From Acholeplasma sp. CAG:878 (GTDB lineage: Bacteria; Bacillota_I; Bacilli_A; RF39; UBA660): DNA of 41,781 nt. Below the pieces are notes generated by a model that worked only from the letters and a program-made list of their open reading frames with translations, did no database searches and had not been told where the DNA came from. The translations under genes were made by a program, and so were the position numbers. The stretch spans positions 1 to 41,781 of the forward strand of contig HF989927.1 of the NCBI GenBank assembly GCA_000432255.1, in the 5' to 3' direction. Shown one piece after another: positions 33,143-41,450 of the stretch (its first letter is position 1; each line of letters opens with the position of its first letter).

Positions 33143-33706
33143 ATGAAAATTAATGTTGGTGTGTCTAATCATCATATTCATTTAAAAGAAAGTGATTTTA
33201 AATTATTATTTAATAAAGATTCTTTAGAAGTTAAAAATATGTTAACTCAAAAAGGACAATTTGCGAGTACAAGTTTACTTACAATTAAAACTTCAAAAGG
33301 TGAAATTTCTAATGTAAGAGTTTTAGGACCGTTTAGAGATTATACACAAATAGAAATTTCTAGAACTGATGCTTATAAATTAGGAATAGAACCACCAGTT
33401 AGAGATTCTGGTGATTTAGATGGTAGTAGTGTTGTTACTTTAATAGGACCAAATGGTAGTATTGAAACTAATGGTTGTATTTTAGCTCATCGTCATATTC
33501 ATATAACTAGTGAACAAAAAAAAGAGTTAGATTTAGATGATGTTGTAAGTATTAAATATGGTGGTGAAAAAGGTGGTATATTAGATAATGTTAAATGTAA
33601 AATAACCCCTGATGCCTTTATTGAATTACATATTGATACTGATGAAGCTAACGCTTTAGGAATTAAAAGTAAAGAAGAAGTTGAAGTAATTAAAAACAGG
33701 TACTAG
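33143..33706 (+). CDS. pduL: PduL-type phosphate acyltransferase
   Basis: 187 residues. Makes acetyl- or propionyl-phosphate from the acyl-CoA. Two zinc-site motifs are seen: VSNHHIHLKESDFKLLF at the start and AHRHIHITSEQ near residue 115, with GPFRDYTQIEISRTDAYKLG between. There is no extra N-terminal encapsulation helix, and no microcompartment genes are near, so it should be a soluble enzyme that replaces Pta. The stop codon lies inside a hairpin that occurs again at 34065. Confidence 0.94.
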   Translation: MKINVGVSNHHIHLKESDFKLLFNKDSLEVKNMLTQKGQFASTSLLTIKTSKGEISNVRVLGPFRDYTQIEISRTDAYKLGIEPPVRDSGDLDGSSVVTLIGPNGSIETNGCILAHRHIHITSEQKKELDLDDVVSIKYGGEKGGILDNVKCKITPDAFIELHIDTDEANALGIKSKEEVEVIKNRY

Positions 33707-33717
33707 TTACCTGTTTT
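33692..33717. repeat. duplicated terminator hairpin, copy 1
   Basis: A 26-bp sequence identical to 34065-34090. It is itself an inverted repeat: AAAACAGGTA, loop CTAGT, TACCTGTTTT. It contains the pduL stop and is its terminator. Confidence 0.9.
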
Positions 33718-34064
33718 CTTTTTTGTAATTTCAACCACACCACTTATCTATAATTTAATTCTACATTATAAATTGACTTAAAGTCAAATATTTTTCTTGG
33801 CATACTGTTGATATTAAAGCAAATATCATTTAAATATATTTTGGGTTTTAGTTTTATTGATTCTCCTTTTGGGATATATCTTTTTACTAAAGCATTTGTT
33901 CTTTCATTTGTTATTTCAAATGGTAGAATATATTTACTCTTATTTTCACCTCATTTTACTATTTATGTTATACCATTTTAATAAAAAATATACAATATAT
34001 CTTGCTTAAATCTTGCTTAAATTCTACTTAAAGTTTCATTGATTTTCTTAAAATATTTTTGTAA
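33718..34064 (-). mobile_element. IS30-family insertion sequence remnant
   Basis: 347 bp between the two 26-bp hairpin copies. It encodes only the C-terminal end of an IS30-type transposase on the minus strand (33744-33950). The N-terminal HTH and most of the DDE core are lost. Terminal inverted repeats were not found with confidence. The duplicated inverted repeat is in the position of a target-site duplication. Confidence 0.6.
33744..33950 (-). pseudogene. IS30-type transposase C-terminal remnant
   Basis: About 68 codons without a start. FEITNERTNALVKRYIPKGE and INSMPRKIFDFKSIYNV match the NE-N-TNGL-R-FFPKG and LN-RPRK-LGF-TP motifs that close the IS30 DDE domain, with the catalytic Glu in TNERTN. 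The reading frame is entered from a TGA, so no functional protein is made. Confidence 0.65.
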
Positions 34065-34090
34065 AAAAACAGGTACTAGTTACCTGTTTT
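34065..34090. repeat. duplicated terminator hairpin, copy 2
   Basis: Identical to 33692-33717. On the minus strand it contains the stop codon of the lipoprotein gene and acts as its terminator. Confidence 0.9.
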
Positions 34091-34810
34091 GAAATTGTAA
34101 TACCACTTAAGAACTTTATCTTTTCCAACTTCCCATGCACTACTTGAAAAATCTCCAATAATTGAAATAGCATTTTTTGTGTAATATACTAATTCATCTT
34201 TTGCCATAACTAGAGTTTTATAATTTTCATCTCCTAATTTATCTTTAGCAAATTCATTAATATTATTAGCTCCTTTTTTTATTAATTCACTTGCTTTCGT
34301 ATAAACGTCTTTAGTTGTTTTACTTATATCTTCTTTGTATGTAGGATATACCTTAGTTATCGCTTCATCTATTTCTTTAGTAGTATTTAATATGTTTTCT
34401 TTAGCCCCACTAGTTAAATCATCAAATTTAATTCCTTTAATTTCACCATCACAGAAAATAAAATCAACAACTGTAATAAAAATTCCTTTTAATTTATCTT
34501 TAGTATTTTCACTTTTTTCACTATTTAATAAAGTTTCAGTTTGTTTTTTTAAATTGTTAAATACATCAATAATTTCTTTATCATTATTGGTAAATTCAGT
34601 TATTTTATTATCTTCTTTTGTAGAAGCATTATCTTTAATTTCATCTTTTGCTTCATCTTCTTTAGTTTCAATTTCATCATCATTTTTAATTTCAGTTTCA
34701 ATTTGTGGTTGATTTACTTCTTGTTTTTCTTTGTTTTCACAACCAGTGGTTACAATGATAAAACCTGATAGTATGATACAAATGATTTTTTTATAATTAA
34801 TGTACTTCAT
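34076..34810 (-). CDS. lipoprotein of unknown function
   Basis: 244 residues. Type II signal peptide: basic KYINYKK, hydrophobic IICIILSGFIIV and lipobox TTGC with Cys at about residue 24. Then a Glu/Asp/Lys-rich linker (residues 25-75) and a helical domain (IDVFNNLKKQTETLLNSEKS, ITKVYPTYKEDISKTTKDVY). Anchored on the outer face of the membrane after LspA processing. No family recognised. GAGGTG precedes the ATG. Confidence 0.8.
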   Translation of the reverse strand: MKYINYKKIICIILSGFIIVTTGCENKEKQEVNQPQIETEIKNDDEIETKEDEAKDEIKDNASTKEDNKITEFTNNDKEIIDVFNNLKKQTETLLNSEKSENTKDKLKGIFITVVDFIFCDGEIKGIKFDDLTSGAKENILNTTKEIDEAITKVYPTYKEDISKTTKDVYTKASELIKKGANNINEFAKDKLGDENYKTLVMAKDELVYYTKNAISIIGDFSSSAWEVGKDKVLKWYYNFKTGN

Positions 34811-34827
34811 AAAAACACCTCATATAT

Positions 34828-34848
34828 ATTATAACATGTATAATGTTA
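34828..34848 (-). promoter_or_regulatory. promoter and possible operator of the lipoprotein gene
   Basis: Minus-strand TATAAT at 34828-34833 with TTTATA 17 bp upstream. The inverted repeat TAACAT/ATGTTA (34832-34848) overlaps the -10 and could bind a regulator. Confidence 0.4.
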
Positions 34849-34979
34849 AATATAAAGATTTCAAGTTTTATATATTATTTAAATTGAAAATAGTATAAAT
34901 TTTAAAACAATTAATTTAATATTACTTTGAAATATGGATTTTATTTTAATAATTTGATACAATTATATAGGTGATTGAT

Positions 34980-37900
34980 ATGAAAATAAAAACAGTAGAT
35001 GGTAATGAGGCTTGTAGTTTAAGTTCTTATTTGTTTACAGAAGTAGCAGGAATTTATCCTATAACGCCTTCTAGTCCAATGGCTGAATATATTGATAAAG
35101 AAAGCAATAATGGAAAAACTAATTTATTTGGTCAAAAAGTTAAAGTTGTTGAGATGCAAAGTGAAGCAGGGGCTTCTGGGATGGTTCATGGTTCGCTTAG
35201 AAATGGTAGTCTAACAAGTACATACACAGCAAGTCAAGGACTATTATTAATGATTCCTAATATGTACAAAATGGCAGGAGAGATGTTACCATGTGTTATG
35301 CATGTGGCAGCAAGAAGTCTATCTACTCATGCTTTAAGTATATTAGGTGACCATCAAGATATATATGCAACTAGAGCAACAGGGTTTACAATGTTATCTT
35401 CTAGCAGTGTAGAAGATTGTAACTACTTATCGGCAGTTGCTCATTTATCTGCTATTAAAGCAAATTTACCAGTAATGCATTTTTTCGATGGTTTTAGAAC
35501 TAGCCATGAATTATCAAAAATCAATGTCTTAGAAAAAGAAGATTTAAAAAACTTGATTTCACAAGAAGGACTTAATAAATTTAGAAATAGAGCAATAAAT
35601 ACAAAAAATCCTAAAATATATGGAACTAATCAAAATGATGATATATATTTTCAAGTAACGGAATCAAGAAACACTTATTATAATAAAATGCCTGATATCG
35701 TAGCAGAGTATATGAATGAAATAAATAAAATAACTAATAGTAGTTATAAACCTTTTAATTATTATGGAAGTAATAGTGCAAGTAAAGTAATAGTTGCGAT
35801 GGGAAGTGTATGTGATACTGTAAAGGAAGTAATTGATGTAATAGGTAATGATTATGGATTAATTGAAGTACACTTGTATAGACCATTTAGTAAAAAATAT
35901 TTATTAGATGCACTACCTAAAAGTGTTAAAAGAATTGCTGTGCTAGATAGAACAAAAGAATTTGGAGCAAGAGAACCTTTATATTTAGACATTTGTGAAG
36001 CACTAAAAGATGAAAATATAAAAATAGTTGGTGGTAGATACGGATTATCTAGTAAAAACACAACGCCGGGTCAAATAAAAGCTGTGTTTGACATGCTTGA
36101 CAGTCAATTAAAAGACAACTTTACAATTGGAATAGAAGATGATGTTACCAATTTAAGTTTACCATCAAATGACTTTAAAATAATTAAAAACAATGAAATG
36201 TTGATTTATGGTTATGGTAGTGATGGTATGGTAAGTGCTTCTAAATCATTATTAAAAACATTCAGTGAAAAATATTTTGTTCAAGGATATTTTCAATATG
36301 ATTCTAAAAAATCAGGTGGCGTTACAAAATGTCATTTGAGATTTGGCGAAAAACCTATTAAATCACCATATTACGTTTCAAACCCTAGTTTAATTGTTGT
36401 TACTAAAGATACATATATGAACAATTTTAAAATATTAGATGACATATTAGAAAATGGTACATTTATTTTGAACACAACCGAAACTGATTTAGACAAATTT
36501 TTAAATGATAATGTTAAACATTTGATTGTAAATAAAAATATTAAATTTTATACTATTAATGCTTATGAATTGGCTAGAAAAGTTGGTTTAGGTAATAAAA
36601 TAAGTACAATTATGGAAGCAGTTATTTTGAAATTAAGTAATGTAGTTGATAGCAATACAGCAATTACTTTATTAAAAAAAGAAATTAAAAGTAGATTTGA
36701 ATTAAGTAAACCAGAATTAGTAGAACCTAATATTAAGGCTATTGATGAAGTAGAAAACTATTTAAAACAAATTAAAATAGAAGGTAATTTTGAGTACAAA
36801 GAAGATAGAGTAACTGATGTTTATGAAGCAATGAGAAAAAGATTAGGAGATAATCTTCCTGTATCAGCTTTTATGAATATGAGTGATGGTACATTTGAAG
36901 CAAATACTAGTGTATGTGAAAAAAGAATGATTAGTGATATTGTACCAAGTTGGATTAATACTAATTGTATAAAATGTAATATGTGTTCCTTAGTATGTCC
37001 TCATGGCGTTATAAGACCATTTAAACTAAGTGAAGAAGAATATCTTAAAGCACCTTCATTTATTAAAGAAAGATGCGTTGATAACTATATAATCGCAATT
37101 AGCGTTAAAGATTGTACAGGGTGTGGATTATGTATGAAAACATGTCCTAAAAATGCTTTAATAAGTGAAAGATTAGTTAATAAATTAGAAGAACAAGAAG
37201 TATTTGATTATTTACAAAATAATATAAAATGTAAAGAAGAAAATGTATTTAATATTAAAAATAGTCAATTTAGAGAGCCTAAATTACAATTTAGTGGTGC
37301 TTGTGCAGGCTGTGGACAGCCAGCTTATATCAAATTATTAACTCAATTATTTGATAATGTAGTTATATCTAATGCAACAGGATGTTCATCAATTTATGGA
37401 GCATCGGCCCCAAGTATGCCATATAAAATACCATGGGCATCTTCACTATTTGAAGACAACGCCGAATATGGTTATGGTATGTTAGTATCTAACCAAGTTA
37501 TGAGAAATAAAATAAAAGATATATTTTCAAAATATGATGATGAATTATTTAAAAAATGGTTAGATAATCCTAATGATTATAAAATAACTAAAGAAGTATA
37601 TGACAACATTGATTTTTCTAAATATAGTGAATTAATACCTTATAAAGATTATATTGTAAGTAGAAATATATGGACTATAGGTGGAGATGGATGGGCATAT
37701 GATATCGGATTTGGTGGAATAGACCATGTCCTAGCAAGTAATGATAATGTCAAAATATTAGTTTTAGATACTCAAGTTTATTCAAATACTGGTGGTCAAG
37801 CAAGTAAAGCAACCGAAAAGGGAAGTGTAGCATTATTTGCAAGTGGCGGTAAAATGACTAATAAAAAAGATTTAGCTAGAATGATGATGAGTTATAATAA

Positions 37901-38291
37901 TGTTTATGTAGCTCAAGTAAGTTTAGCAGCTAATCCAATGCAAACAATTAAAGCTTTAAAAGAAGCTAATGAATATAATGGACCGGCTATAATTATTGCA
38001 TATGCTCCTTGTATATCTCATGGAATTAAAGGTGGTATGATTAATAGTTTGGATATGGAAAAAGAAGCAGTTAACTGTGGTTACTTCCCATTATTTAGAT
38101 ATAACCCTAACACTAAATTTACTTTAGATAGCAAAGCTGATTTTGATTTATATGAAGAATTTTTAATGAAACAATCAAGATATAATGTTTTAACTAAAAT
38201 AAATAACAATTCAAAAGAAATATTAGATGAAAACAAACAAAATGCTATAAATCGATATAATTATTATGCAAACTTAAATAAGGACAATTAG
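34980..38291 (+). CDS. nifJ: pyruvate:ferredoxin oxidoreductase
   Basis: 1103 residues from ATG 34980, 6 bp after GGTG; most homologues have about 1170-1180. It decarboxylates pyruvate to acetyl-CoA and reduces ferredoxin. Domains in order: the pyruvate-binding N-terminus (YPITPSSPMAEYIDK), the GYGSDGMV domain III, two 4Fe-4S clusters (C663-C666-C669-C673 and C712-C715-C718-C722), and the TPP domain with CAGCGQP (C775, C778), ATGCSSIYG, GDGWAYDIGFGGIDHVLAS and NTGGQASKAT. The C-terminal extension is short, which may explain the reduced length. It is monocistronic. Confidence 0.97.
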   Translation: MKIKTVDGNEACSLSSYLFTEVAGIYPITPSSPMAEYIDKESNNGKTNLFGQKVKVVEMQSEAGASGMVHGSLRNGSLTSTYTASQGLLLMIPNMYKMAGEMLPCVMHVAARSLSTHALSILGDHQDIYATRATGFTMLSSSSVEDCNYLSAVAHLSAIKANLPVMHFFDGFRTSHELSKINVLEKEDLKNLISQEGLNKFRNRAINTKNPKIYGTNQNDDIYFQVTESRNTYYNKMPDIVAEYMNEINKITNSSYKPFNYYGSNSASKVIVAMGSVCDTVKEVIDVIGNDYGLIEVHLYRPFSKKYLLDALPKSVKRIAVLDRTKEFGAREPLYLDICEALKDENIKIVGGRYGLSSKNTTPGQIKAVFDMLDSQLKDNFTIGIEDDVTNLSLPSNDFKIIKNNEMLIYGYGSDGMVSASKSLLKTFSEKYFVQGYFQYDSKKSGGVTKCHLRFGEKPIKSPYYVSNPSLIVVTKDTYMNNFKILDDILENGTFILNTTETDLDKFLNDNVKHLIVNKNIKFYTINAYELARKVGLGNKISTIMEAVILKLSNVVDSNTAITLLKKEIKSRFELSKPELVEPNIKAIDEVENYLKQIKIEGNFEYKEDRVTDVYEAMRKRLGDNLPVSAFMNMSDGTFEANTSVCEKRMISDIVPSWINTNCIKCNMCSLVCPHGVIRPFKLSEEEYLKAPSFIKERCVDNYIIAISVKDCTGCGLCMKTCPKNALISERLVNKLEEQEVFDYLQNNIKCKEENVFNIKNSQFREPKLQFSGACAGCGQPAYIKLLTQLFDNVVISNATGCSSIYGASAPSMPYKIPWASSLFEDNAEYGYGMLVSNQVMRNKIKDIFSKYDDELFKKWLDNPNDYKITKEVYDNIDFSKYSELIPYKDYIVSRNIWTIGGDGWAYDIGFGGIDHVLASNDNVKILVLDTQVYSNTGGQASKATEKGSVALFASGGKMTNKKDLARMMMSYNNVYVAQVSLAANPMQTIKALKEANEYNGPAIIIAYAPCISHGIKGGMINSLDMEKEAVNCGYFPLFRYNPNTKFTLDSKADFDLYEEFLMKQSRYNVLTKINNNSKEILDENKQNAINRYNYYANLNKDN

Positions 38292-38300
38292 TCCTTTTTA
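38280..38300 (+). terminator. terminator of nifJ
   Basis: AAGGAC, loop AATTA, GTCCTT with T-run. It covers the stop codon. Confidence 0.75.
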
Positions 38301-38336
38301 GTTTACATTTGTTTACTTACTTTTTAAAAATATGCC

Positions 38337-38366
38337 TTGACTATATACGTAATTATTTAATATAAT
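38337..38366 (+). promoter_or_regulatory. strong sigma-A promoter of the candidate small RNA
   Basis: TTGACT, 18 bp, TATAAT. The expected start, about 7 bp after the -10, falls on the first base of the first hairpin at 38373. Confidence 0.7.
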
Positions 38367-38372
38367 TAAAAA

Positions 38373-38507
38373 GAACTACCTTAGTTGGTAGTTCACATAA
38401 AAGAATAAAAAGGGGTTGGCTAGCGTGATACTAGCTCCAATTCAAAATTGATTTCGAATTGGTGATATATATACTAATCCAAAAGTTGATTTTTGTCAAC
38501 CTTTTTT
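38373..38507 (+). ncRNA. candidate structured small RNA, about 135 nt
   Basis: No open frame. Hairpin 1 is GAACTACC (38373-38380) with GGTAGTTC (38387-38394). An A-rich linker follows. Hairpin 2 pairs GGGTTGGCTAG (38413-38423) with CTAGC and CAATTC (38431-38443), leaving two bases unpaired. A competing hairpin pairs CCAATTC (38437-38443) with GAATTGG (38456-38462), so the fold can switch. The end is GTTGA, loop, TCAAC (38485-38500) then T6. The promoter points at its first base. It is divergent from nothing and convergent with sspI, so it is not a leader of a gene. No known RNA family recognised. Confidence 0.6.
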
Positions 38508-38527
38508 AATACATTTTTATAAAAAAA

Positions 38528-38728
38528 TCAATTTAAAGCCTGTTTTAAAGTATTTAATATATTACTTTTATCACTTTCATTACTATTCTCCCATAATAAT
38601 TCAAAGAAAACACCTAATCCTGGTAAAGTTATTTCATCATGTTCACTTATCGAATTATTAATCGCATCACTTATTTCTTCTATCTTATTATTTTTAAAAT
38701 TTTGTTTTATATAACTTCTTATATCCAT
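38528..38728 (-). CDS. sspI: small acid-soluble spore protein SspI-type
   Basis: 66 residues (B. subtilis SspI 71). MDIRSYIKQNFKNNKIEEIS, then ITLPGLGVFFELLWENSNES and ILNTLKQALN match the SspI signature LPGLGVLFE.W. These minor SASPs are made in the forespore and fill the spore core. AAGGAAGG precedes the ATG. The upstream sigma-G-like promoter at 38750-38780 agrees with forespore expression. Confidence 0.9.
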   Translation of the reverse strand: MDIRSYIKQNFKNNKIEEISDAINNSISEHDEITLPGLGVFFELLWENSNESDKSNILNTLKQALN

Positions 38729-38749
38729 AAAATCCTTCCTTTCTATGAT

Positions 38750-38780
38750 TATTTTGAATAAAAGTTATCAATTTTATTCA
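38750..38780 (-). promoter_or_regulatory. sigma-G-like promoter of sspI
   Basis: Minus strand TGAATA, 18 bp, CAAAATA, compared with sigma-G -35 GnATA/TGAATA and -10 CATnnTA. SspI is a sigma-G gene in B. subtilis. Confidence 0.45.
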
Positions 38781-38833
38781 AAAACATTTAATTTTATTTA
38801 AAAATATTGTATAATTATAATGGAGGTGTAATA

Positions 38834-39397
38834 GTGAATACAGGAACTATTATTTTAATTGTAATTGTTGCATTAATCGTTCTAATCGCATTATATATTG
38901 GGAAAACATATAATGTTTTAGTAAGATTAAGAAACAAAGTAAAAGACCAATGGTCACAAATTGATGTATTGCTTAAAAGAAGAGCAGATTTAATTCCAAA
39001 CTTAGTAGAAACAGTTAAAGGATATGCTTCACACGAAAGTGAAACATTAGAAGCAGTAATCCAAGCTAGAAACAAAGTTGTTGACGCTAAGGGAACAGAA
39101 GAAGAAATAAAAGCAGATGGAGAGTTAACAAGAGCTTTAGGTAGATTAATGGCAGTTGCTGAATCTTATCCAGATTTAAAAGCAAACACTAACTTTTTAG
39201 ATTTACAAAACAATCTAAAAGAAACTGAAGACAAAATCCAATATGCAAGACAATTTTATAATGATGCTGTTTTAAAGTATAAAAACAAATTAGAAGTTTT
39301 CCCATCAAATATTATTGCTTCAATGTTCAACTTTAAAAGCGAAGCGTTCTTTGAAGCTGATGAAGCTAGCAAGGAAGTACCAAAAGTACAATTCTAA
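38834..39397 (+). CDS. LemA family protein, paralogue 2
   Basis: 187 residues from GTG 38834, 5 bp after GGAGGTG; a TTG frame start at 38807 lies within the promoter. One N-terminal helix (TIILIVIVALIVLIALYI), then VRLRNKVKDQWSQIDVLLKR, RADLIPNLVETVKGYASHES and YNDAVLKYKNKLEVFPSNII, the full LemA pattern. LemA often pairs with a DUF2207 protein, as here 33 bp downstream. It is closer to the standard LemA than paralogue 1. Confidence 0.95.
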   Translation: MNTGTIILIVIVALIVLIALYIGKTYNVLVRLRNKVKDQWSQIDVLLKRRADLIPNLVETVKGYASHESETLEAVIQARNKVVDAKGTEEEIKADGELTRALGRLMAVAESYPDLKANTNFLDLQNNLKETEDKIQYARQFYNDAVLKYKNKLEVFPSNIIASMFNFKSEAFFEADEASKEVPKVQF

Positions 39398-39430
39398 GGA
39401 CTTAGCAATAAGTCTTTTTTAGGAGGAGCT

Positions 39431-41239
39431 ATGAAAAAAATATTATTATTTTTAATGTTATTATTGCCATTAACGGTTAAAGCATACGGAATTGATGAAT
39501 ATAATATTGAAGCTACTATTTTAGAAGATGGAAGCATGAGAGTTATTGAAACATTTGAAATGAATGGCGATTTTAATGGAATGAACAGAATAATCAATTA
39601 TAAAAGTAATTATAATAGTGGATATGAATTATCTTCGACAGGAAATAATAAAATATATGATGCAAGTGATATAGAGTTAATATCTATTATGGGAGTATCA
39701 CATGTAGGAGAGATGGAAGGAGAAAAATTTACCTTAGTAGATAGAGCTAGTAGAGGAGACTATGGTAAATATACGATTTCTAAAACAAGTAATGGTTATT
39801 CATATATGATTTATAATCCAAGTAGTCATAATAAAGTATTTTATATTGAATATATAATTAAAGATTTAGCAATCACTCATAATGATGTAACCGAAGTAGG
39901 TTGGAATATTTTTACAGAAATGAATGAAAGTATCAAACATTTAAATATCAATATTCATATACCTAATAATAAAGATTTGTTAAGAGTTTGGGCTCATGGA
40001 CCACTATATGGAGAATCTAAAATAGTAGACAACAACACATTAAACATCCAAATAGATGGATTAGATAGTTATGAAGCAATTGATGTAAGATTTGTATTTG
40101 ATAAAATATTAAATACAAGTAAGAAAACAAATGAAGATGTATTAGATAATATAATTAAAATAGAAACAAAACTAGCTGATGAAGCAAATCAAATAAGAGA
40201 AAAATTAAAACAACAAGACAGAATTAATTATATAATAACAACTGCTTATATTGGTATATTATTATTTTTAATAGTTAATACTTATCTAAAGTATGATAAA
40301 GAATATAAAAGCAAATTTAATAATGAATATTTTAGAGATTTTCCAAGTGATTACTCACCATCTACAGTAGGATATTTAGTAAGAAAAAAAGTAAATAATG
40401 ATGACCTATCAGCATGTATATTAGATTTAATTAGATTAGGCGCCATAGAGTTTGAGGAATTAGGAAAAAAAGATTACTTATTTAAAAGAGGAAAACAAAT
40501 CGAATTTTCAAGTGAACAAGAAAATGTAATGAATTTCATATTTGAATATAGCAGTGTTAATGAAATAAAATTGAGCGAAATAAAGAAAAAAGCAAGAAAA
40601 AATTATGATAGTTTTATGGCAATTTACGACAAATGGAAAACTAATGCTGAGTTTATAGCACAAAAAGAAAATTTTTATGAAGAACAAGTTGGTAGTAGAG
40701 CAGTTAATATTATTATTTGTATAGTTGGAATAATAGTTATGGCCTCGCAGCCAAGGGTTTATTTTGCAAATGTTATCGCTATAATTTTATCAGTTGTTGC
40801 GTTAATTTACTTTTTCTCATATACAAAAAGAAGTATAAAAGGTAATGAAGAATATAAAAAATGGATGGCTCTAAAGAAATTTATGGAGGACTTTGGTACA
40901 ATGGATACCAAAGAATTGCCTGAAGTTAGACTGTGGGATAAATATTTAGTGTACGCTATTACTCTAGGTTGTGCGGATAATTTAGCTAAAGTAATGAAAA
41001 TTAAGATTGAAGAATTACAAGAGCAAGGAGTATATACACCTGATTTATTTGATTATTACAGGTTTAATAGATTTTTAATGTTTAATACAACTTTAAATAG
41101 AACAATTAATAGTAGTGTTCAAGCAGCCAATAGTGCGAAAGTTGCAGCAAGTTCTAAGTCAAGCGGTGGTGGCTTTGGTGGTGGATTTTCAGGTGGCGGC
41201 GGTTCATTTGGCGGTGGAGGCGGCGGAGGTCGTTTCTAA
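39431..41239 (+). CDS. DUF2207 membrane protein with Gly-rich tail
   Basis: 602 residues. Signal peptide KKILLFLMLLLPLTVKAYG, then the extracytoplasmic DUF2207 domain (IDEYNIEATILEDGSMRVIE). A helix near 270-290 (IITTAYIGILLFLIV) precedes a cytoplasmic winged-helix-like part (VGYLVRKKVNNDDLSACILD), two more helices near 420-460, and a helical end. The last 30 residues are almost all Gly, Ser and Phe, ending GGGGGGGRF. It forms an operon with lemA (AGGAGG 4 bp before the ATG). The function of the pair is not settled. Confidence 0.9.
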   Translation: MKKILLFLMLLLPLTVKAYGIDEYNIEATILEDGSMRVIETFEMNGDFNGMNRIINYKSNYNSGYELSSTGNNKIYDASDIELISIMGVSHVGEMEGEKFTLVDRASRGDYGKYTISKTSNGYSYMIYNPSSHNKVFYIEYIIKDLAITHNDVTEVGWNIFTEMNESIKHLNINIHIPNNKDLLRVWAHGPLYGESKIVDNNTLNIQIDGLDSYEAIDVRFVFDKILNTSKKTNEDVLDNIIKIETKLADEANQIREKLKQQDRINYIITTAYIGILLFLIVNTYLKYDKEYKSKFNNEYFRDFPSDYSPSTVGYLVRKKVNNDDLSACILDLIRLGAIEFEELGKKDYLFKRGKQIEFSSEQENVMNFIFEYSSVNEIKLSEIKKKARKNYDSFMAIYDKWKTNAEFIAQKENFYEEQVGSRAVNIIICIVGIIVMASQPRVYFANVIAIILSVVALIYFFSYTKRSIKGNEEYKKWMALKKFMEDFGTMDTKELPEVRLWDKYLVYAITLGCADNLAKVMKIKIEELQEQGVYTPDLFDYYRFNRFLMFNTTLNRTINSSVQAANSAKVAASSKSSGGGFGGGFSGGGGSFGGGGGGGRF

Positions 41240-41271
41240 AGTAACAAATTTTACTTGTTACTTTTTTTTAT
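41238..41271 (+). terminator. terminator of the lemA-DUF2207 operon
   Basis: AAAGTAACAA, 7-nt loop, TTGTTACTTT then T-run. Confidence 0.9.
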
Positions 41272-41450
41272 TCCCAATATAATTAGTTTACTATTTTTAG
41301 ATTATTTAAACACTTTCATTAACACAAGTTTTTGTTGCAAGATGTTGAAAAATTGTTTGTTGTGTGATATTATTATAAATAGAGTATGTCGATTAGAAAT
41401 ATTGATTTGTACAATTTAATTTGCAAATCAAACAAGTAGGAGTGATTAGT

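Noticed and set aside
33143..33706. Microcompartment role for PduL
   Set aside because: No encapsulation helix on the protein and no shell or diol-dehydratase genes nearby.
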